This document shows, piece by piece, positions 61,846 to 64,000 of a stretch of 64,000 bases of DNA (positions are counted from its first letter, which is position 1; each line of letters opens with the position of its first letter). Below the pieces are notes generated by a model, which had not been told where the DNA came from, did not search any database, and saw only the letters and a program-made list of their open reading frames with translations. Location of the stretch: positions 6,597,501 through 6,661,500 of the forward strand of contig NZ_CP020370.1 in assembly GCF_002813775.1 (NCBI RefSeq), given 5' to 3'. The DNA comes from Candidatus Thiodictyon syntrophicum (GTDB lineage: Bacteria; Pseudomonadota; Gammaproteobacteria; Chromatiales; Chromatiaceae). Position numbers and translations under genes: made by a program.

Positions 61846-63684
61846 GTGGCTGGACATTCCGCGGTGGGTTGGGTCGATATCGTCGTCATCGTCGGCTACT
61901 TGCTGACCACCGGCTATCTGGGCTGGCTGGGTTATCGGGGGACGCGCACGGCGGCGGACTTTCTGGTCGGGGGGCGCAGTGCCCACCCGCTCATCATGGC
62001 GGTCTCCTACGGGGCGACCTTCATCTCCACCGCGGCCATCGTGGGCTTCGGCGGGGTCGCCGGCATGTTCGGCATGAGCCTGCTGTGGCTCACCTTTCTC
62101 AATATCGGGGTGGGCATCCTCCTGGCCTTCACCGTGCTCGGGGAGCCGACCCGGCGCCTGGGGCACCACCTGGGCGCCCACACCTTCCCGGAACTGTTGG
62201 GGGCGCGCTATCAGAGCAAGGGCATCCAGGTCCTGGCCGGGCTCCTGATCTTCATCTTCATGCCGCTCTACGCGGCAGCGGTGATGACCGGCGGCGCGGT
62301 CTTTGCCGCGACCGAGTTCGGGGTGGACTTCGAGGTGGCGCTCCTGGTTTTCGCCTTGATCACCGCCGCCTACGTGATCCCGGGCGGGCTCAAGGCGGTG
62401 ATGTATACCGACACCTTCCAGGGTATCGTGATGATCGTGGCCATGATCTACCTGCTCTGGTTCACCTACGCCTCCCTGGGCGGGGTGAGCGAGGCGCATC
62501 AGTACTTAACCGGCATGGCCGACCTGGTCCCGGCGCCCCTGCAGGCCATGGGCCATCAGGGCTGGACCACCATGCCCAAGTTCGGCTGGGGTGCGCCGGA
62601 CTATGACCTGTGGTGGACCGTGATCACGGCCATCATCCTGGGGGTCGGCATCGGCGTCCTGGCCCAGCCCCAGTTGGCCGTGCGCTTCATGACGGTGCGC
62701 AGCCGCCGGGAACTGGATCGGGCGGTGCCGATCGGTGCCGTCTTCATCCTCCTGATGACCGGCACGCCGTTTGCTGTCGGCAGCCTGTCCAACGCCTGGT
62801 TCGCCCAGCACGGGCCCATCCTCAAGGGCCAGGTGGTAAAAGAGATCGACCCCGCCAAGTCCCACGCCCTGGTCGGCCTGATGAAGGAGTCCAGCCCGGG
62901 TCGCTGGGAGCCGGTCATCAACCCCAAGACCAAGCAGCCGGCGATGGCGCCCATGGTGGTGTCCGGGCATGAGAGCGCCCAGGACGCCCAGGGCGCGCCC
63001 CTGGACCTGGTCAGCGGGCGCGCGCCTTCGGTGGTCTATGCCAAGGGTGAGGTCGACCAGATCATCCCGGCCTTCATCACTACGGCCTTACCGCGCTGGT
63101 TCGGGCTGGTCTTCTTCCTGTGTCTGCTGGCGGCGGCCATGAGTACCCTGTCGAGCCAGTTCCACACCATCGGCACCGCCGCCGGGCGTGACCTCTATGA
63201 GCGTATTACCGGCCGGCACGGCAGCGAGCCGAGCGTGCTGGTGATGCGTATCGCCATCATGCTCGGGCTCCTGATGTCCGTCACCATCAGCTACAACGTG
63301 CGCGAGGAATACGTGATCGCCCGCTTCACCGCGATCTTCTTCGGGCTCTGTGCCGCGACCTTCCTGCCGGCCTTCGTCGGCGGGCTCTATTCGCGGCGGG
63401 TGACCCGCGTCGGGGCCCTGGCCTCGATGATCGTCGGGCTGGGGGTCTCGCTCTTCTGGCTGTTGCTGGTCAAGTCCAAGGAGGCCGCGGCCATCGGGCT
63501 GGTGCAGCAGGTTACCGGGGGCAAGACCAGCATCCTCATCGACTATCCCAATTGGCCGATGGTCGATCCGGTCGTCGTGGCCCTGCCGCTGGCGCTCCTG
63601 ACGCTGATCCTGGTCAGCGCCTTCACCAAGCCGGCGGACGCCGGACACCTGGACCGGTGCTTTCCCCGCACGCCGGACCTTTGA
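61846..63684 (+). CDS. Sodium:solute symporter (SSS family)
   Basis: A 612-aa transporter using Na+ to import a small solute. About 12-13 hydrophobic segments are seen, starting WVDIVVIVGYLLTTGYLGWL. The conserved early motif RTAADFLVGGRSAHPLIMAV followed by SYGATFISTAAIVGFGG, the VIPGGLKAVMYTDTFQGIVM segment and the LAAAMSTLSSQFHTIGTAAG helix are typical of SSS. A hydrophilic loop of about 100 residues (near 330-420) is long for the family. The GTG at 61846 was chosen because AGGGGGG lies 6 nt upstream. A close paralogue begins 25 nt downstream. Confidence 0.93.
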   Translation: MAGHSAVGWVDIVVIVGYLLTTGYLGWLGYRGTRTAADFLVGGRSAHPLIMAVSYGATFISTAAIVGFGGVAGMFGMSLLWLTFLNIGVGILLAFTVLGEPTRRLGHHLGAHTFPELLGARYQSKGIQVLAGLLIFIFMPLYAAAVMTGGAVFAATEFGVDFEVALLVFALITAAYVIPGGLKAVMYTDTFQGIVMIVAMIYLLWFTYASLGGVSEAHQYLTGMADLVPAPLQAMGHQGWTTMPKFGWGAPDYDLWWTVITAIILGVGIGVLAQPQLAVRFMTVRSRRELDRAVPIGAVFILLMTGTPFAVGSLSNAWFAQHGPILKGQVVKEIDPAKSHALVGLMKESSPGRWEPVINPKTKQPAMAPMVVSGHESAQDAQGAPLDLVSGRAPSVVYAKGEVDQIIPAFITTALPRWFGLVFFLCLLAAAMSTLSSQFHTIGTAAGRDLYERITGRHGSEPSVLVMRIAIMLGLLMSVTISYNVREEYVIARFTAIFFGLCAATFLPAFVGGLYSRRVTRVGALASMIVGLGVSLFWLLLVKSKEAAAIGLVQQVTGGKTSILIDYPNWPMVDPVVVALPLALLTLILVSAFTKPADAGHLDRCFPRTPDL

Positions 63685-63708
63685 CCCTGAATCGGTATAG
63701 ATCTGTCA

Positions 63709-64000
63709 ATGAACGCGAATCTGACCTGGATCGATAGCATCGTCATTCTCGGCTACCTGCTAGCCACCGGCTATCTGGGTTGGCTGGGGTACCGGGGGAC
63801 GCGCACGGCGGCCGATTTTCTGGTCGGCGGGCGCAGTGCCCACCCGGTGGTGATGGCCGTCTCCTACGGGGCGACCTTCATCTCGACCGCGGCCATCGTG
63901 GGCTTCGGCGGGGTCGCCGGGATGTTCGGCATGAGCCTGCTGTGGCTCACCTTCGTCAACATCCTGGTCGGGATCCTGCTGGCCTTCACCCTGCTGGGTG
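63709..64000 (+). CDS. Second sodium:solute symporter, 3' end outside window
   Basis: The first 97 residues of a paralogue of the preceding gene: NLTWIDSIVILGYLLATGYL, then GYRGTRTAADFLVGGRSAHP and FISTAAIVGFGGVAGMFGMS. Apart from the first ten residues it is nearly identical to residues 10-95 of the upstream protein, including at the DNA level, pointing to recent tandem duplication or gene conversion. Confidence 0.92.
   Translation, partial: MNANLTWIDSIVILGYLLATGYLGWLGYRGTRTAADFLVGGRSAHPVVMAVSYGATFISTAAIVGFGGVAGMFGMSLLWLTFVNILVGILLAFTLLG

Overview
The window is a GC-rich, gene-dense piece of a gammaproteobacterial chromosome, most likely from a purple sulfur bacterium (Chromatiaceae). The best evidence is a membrane [NiFe] hydrogenase operon of the hynS-isp1-isp2-hynL type known from Thiocapsa and Allochromatium. 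It sits with a second hydrogenase of the hupSLC type, a PHA synthase, a proton-translocating transhydrogenase and large numbers of intergenic palindromes. This assignment is inferred from gene content only. I saw no rRNA, tRNA or CRISPR array.

Layout. 0-13.3 kb is mostly housekeeping: an RND efflux tail, efpL, holA-lptE-leuS, dusA, a toxin-antitoxin pair, a decayed GNAT gene, a fused phosphotransferase/P-loop kinase, an EamA transporter and a nuclease. 13.5-20.1 kb is the hyn hydrogenase locus on the minus strand (hynD, a half-size HupH-like gene, then hynS-isp1-isp2-hynL with 4-nt overlaps) plus a divergent hypC. 20.2-28 kb carries two small unknown genes, phaC, pntAA-pntAB-pntB-DM13 and folE2. 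28-44.8 kb holds a GIY-YIG gene, purL, msrPQ, a SEFIR-TM-TPR receptor-like gene, an intact 1.6-kb insertion sequence, a RhlE-type helicase, psd and msrB. 45-51.4 kb has an unusually large porin and hupSLC. 51.4-54.2 kb is a mobile scar: an intact IS66-type element, a YgiT-type zinc-finger gene and broken TIR genes. 54.2-64 kb has two adjacent GH57 genes, a DUF2934 protein, a transglycosylase-like protein, a hotdog thioesterase and two tandem Na+/solute symporters, the second cut by the window end.

How the genes work together. The two hydrogenases look complementary. HupS has the extra cysteines of the oxygen-tolerant [4Fe-3S] class, is followed by a b-type cytochrome (HupC) and has a strong sigma-54 promoter match upstream. 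HynS lacks those cysteines and is linked to a NarI-like cytochrome b and an HdrD-like protein. HynD, HypC and the HupH-like protein are maturation factors. PntAB, MsrPQ, MsrB and the DM13 protein extend the redox theme.

The most unusual property is the density of nested inverted-repeat elements. At least nine families of 100-450 bp occupy the gaps between genes. Several are framed by direct repeats that look like target duplications, several lie one inside another like Russian dolls, and some abut or supply the stop codons of neighbouring genes. One family carries variable-length arms of the hexamer GTTGTC facing GACAAC. These elements, rather than any single protein system, are the main candidate for something undescribed here.
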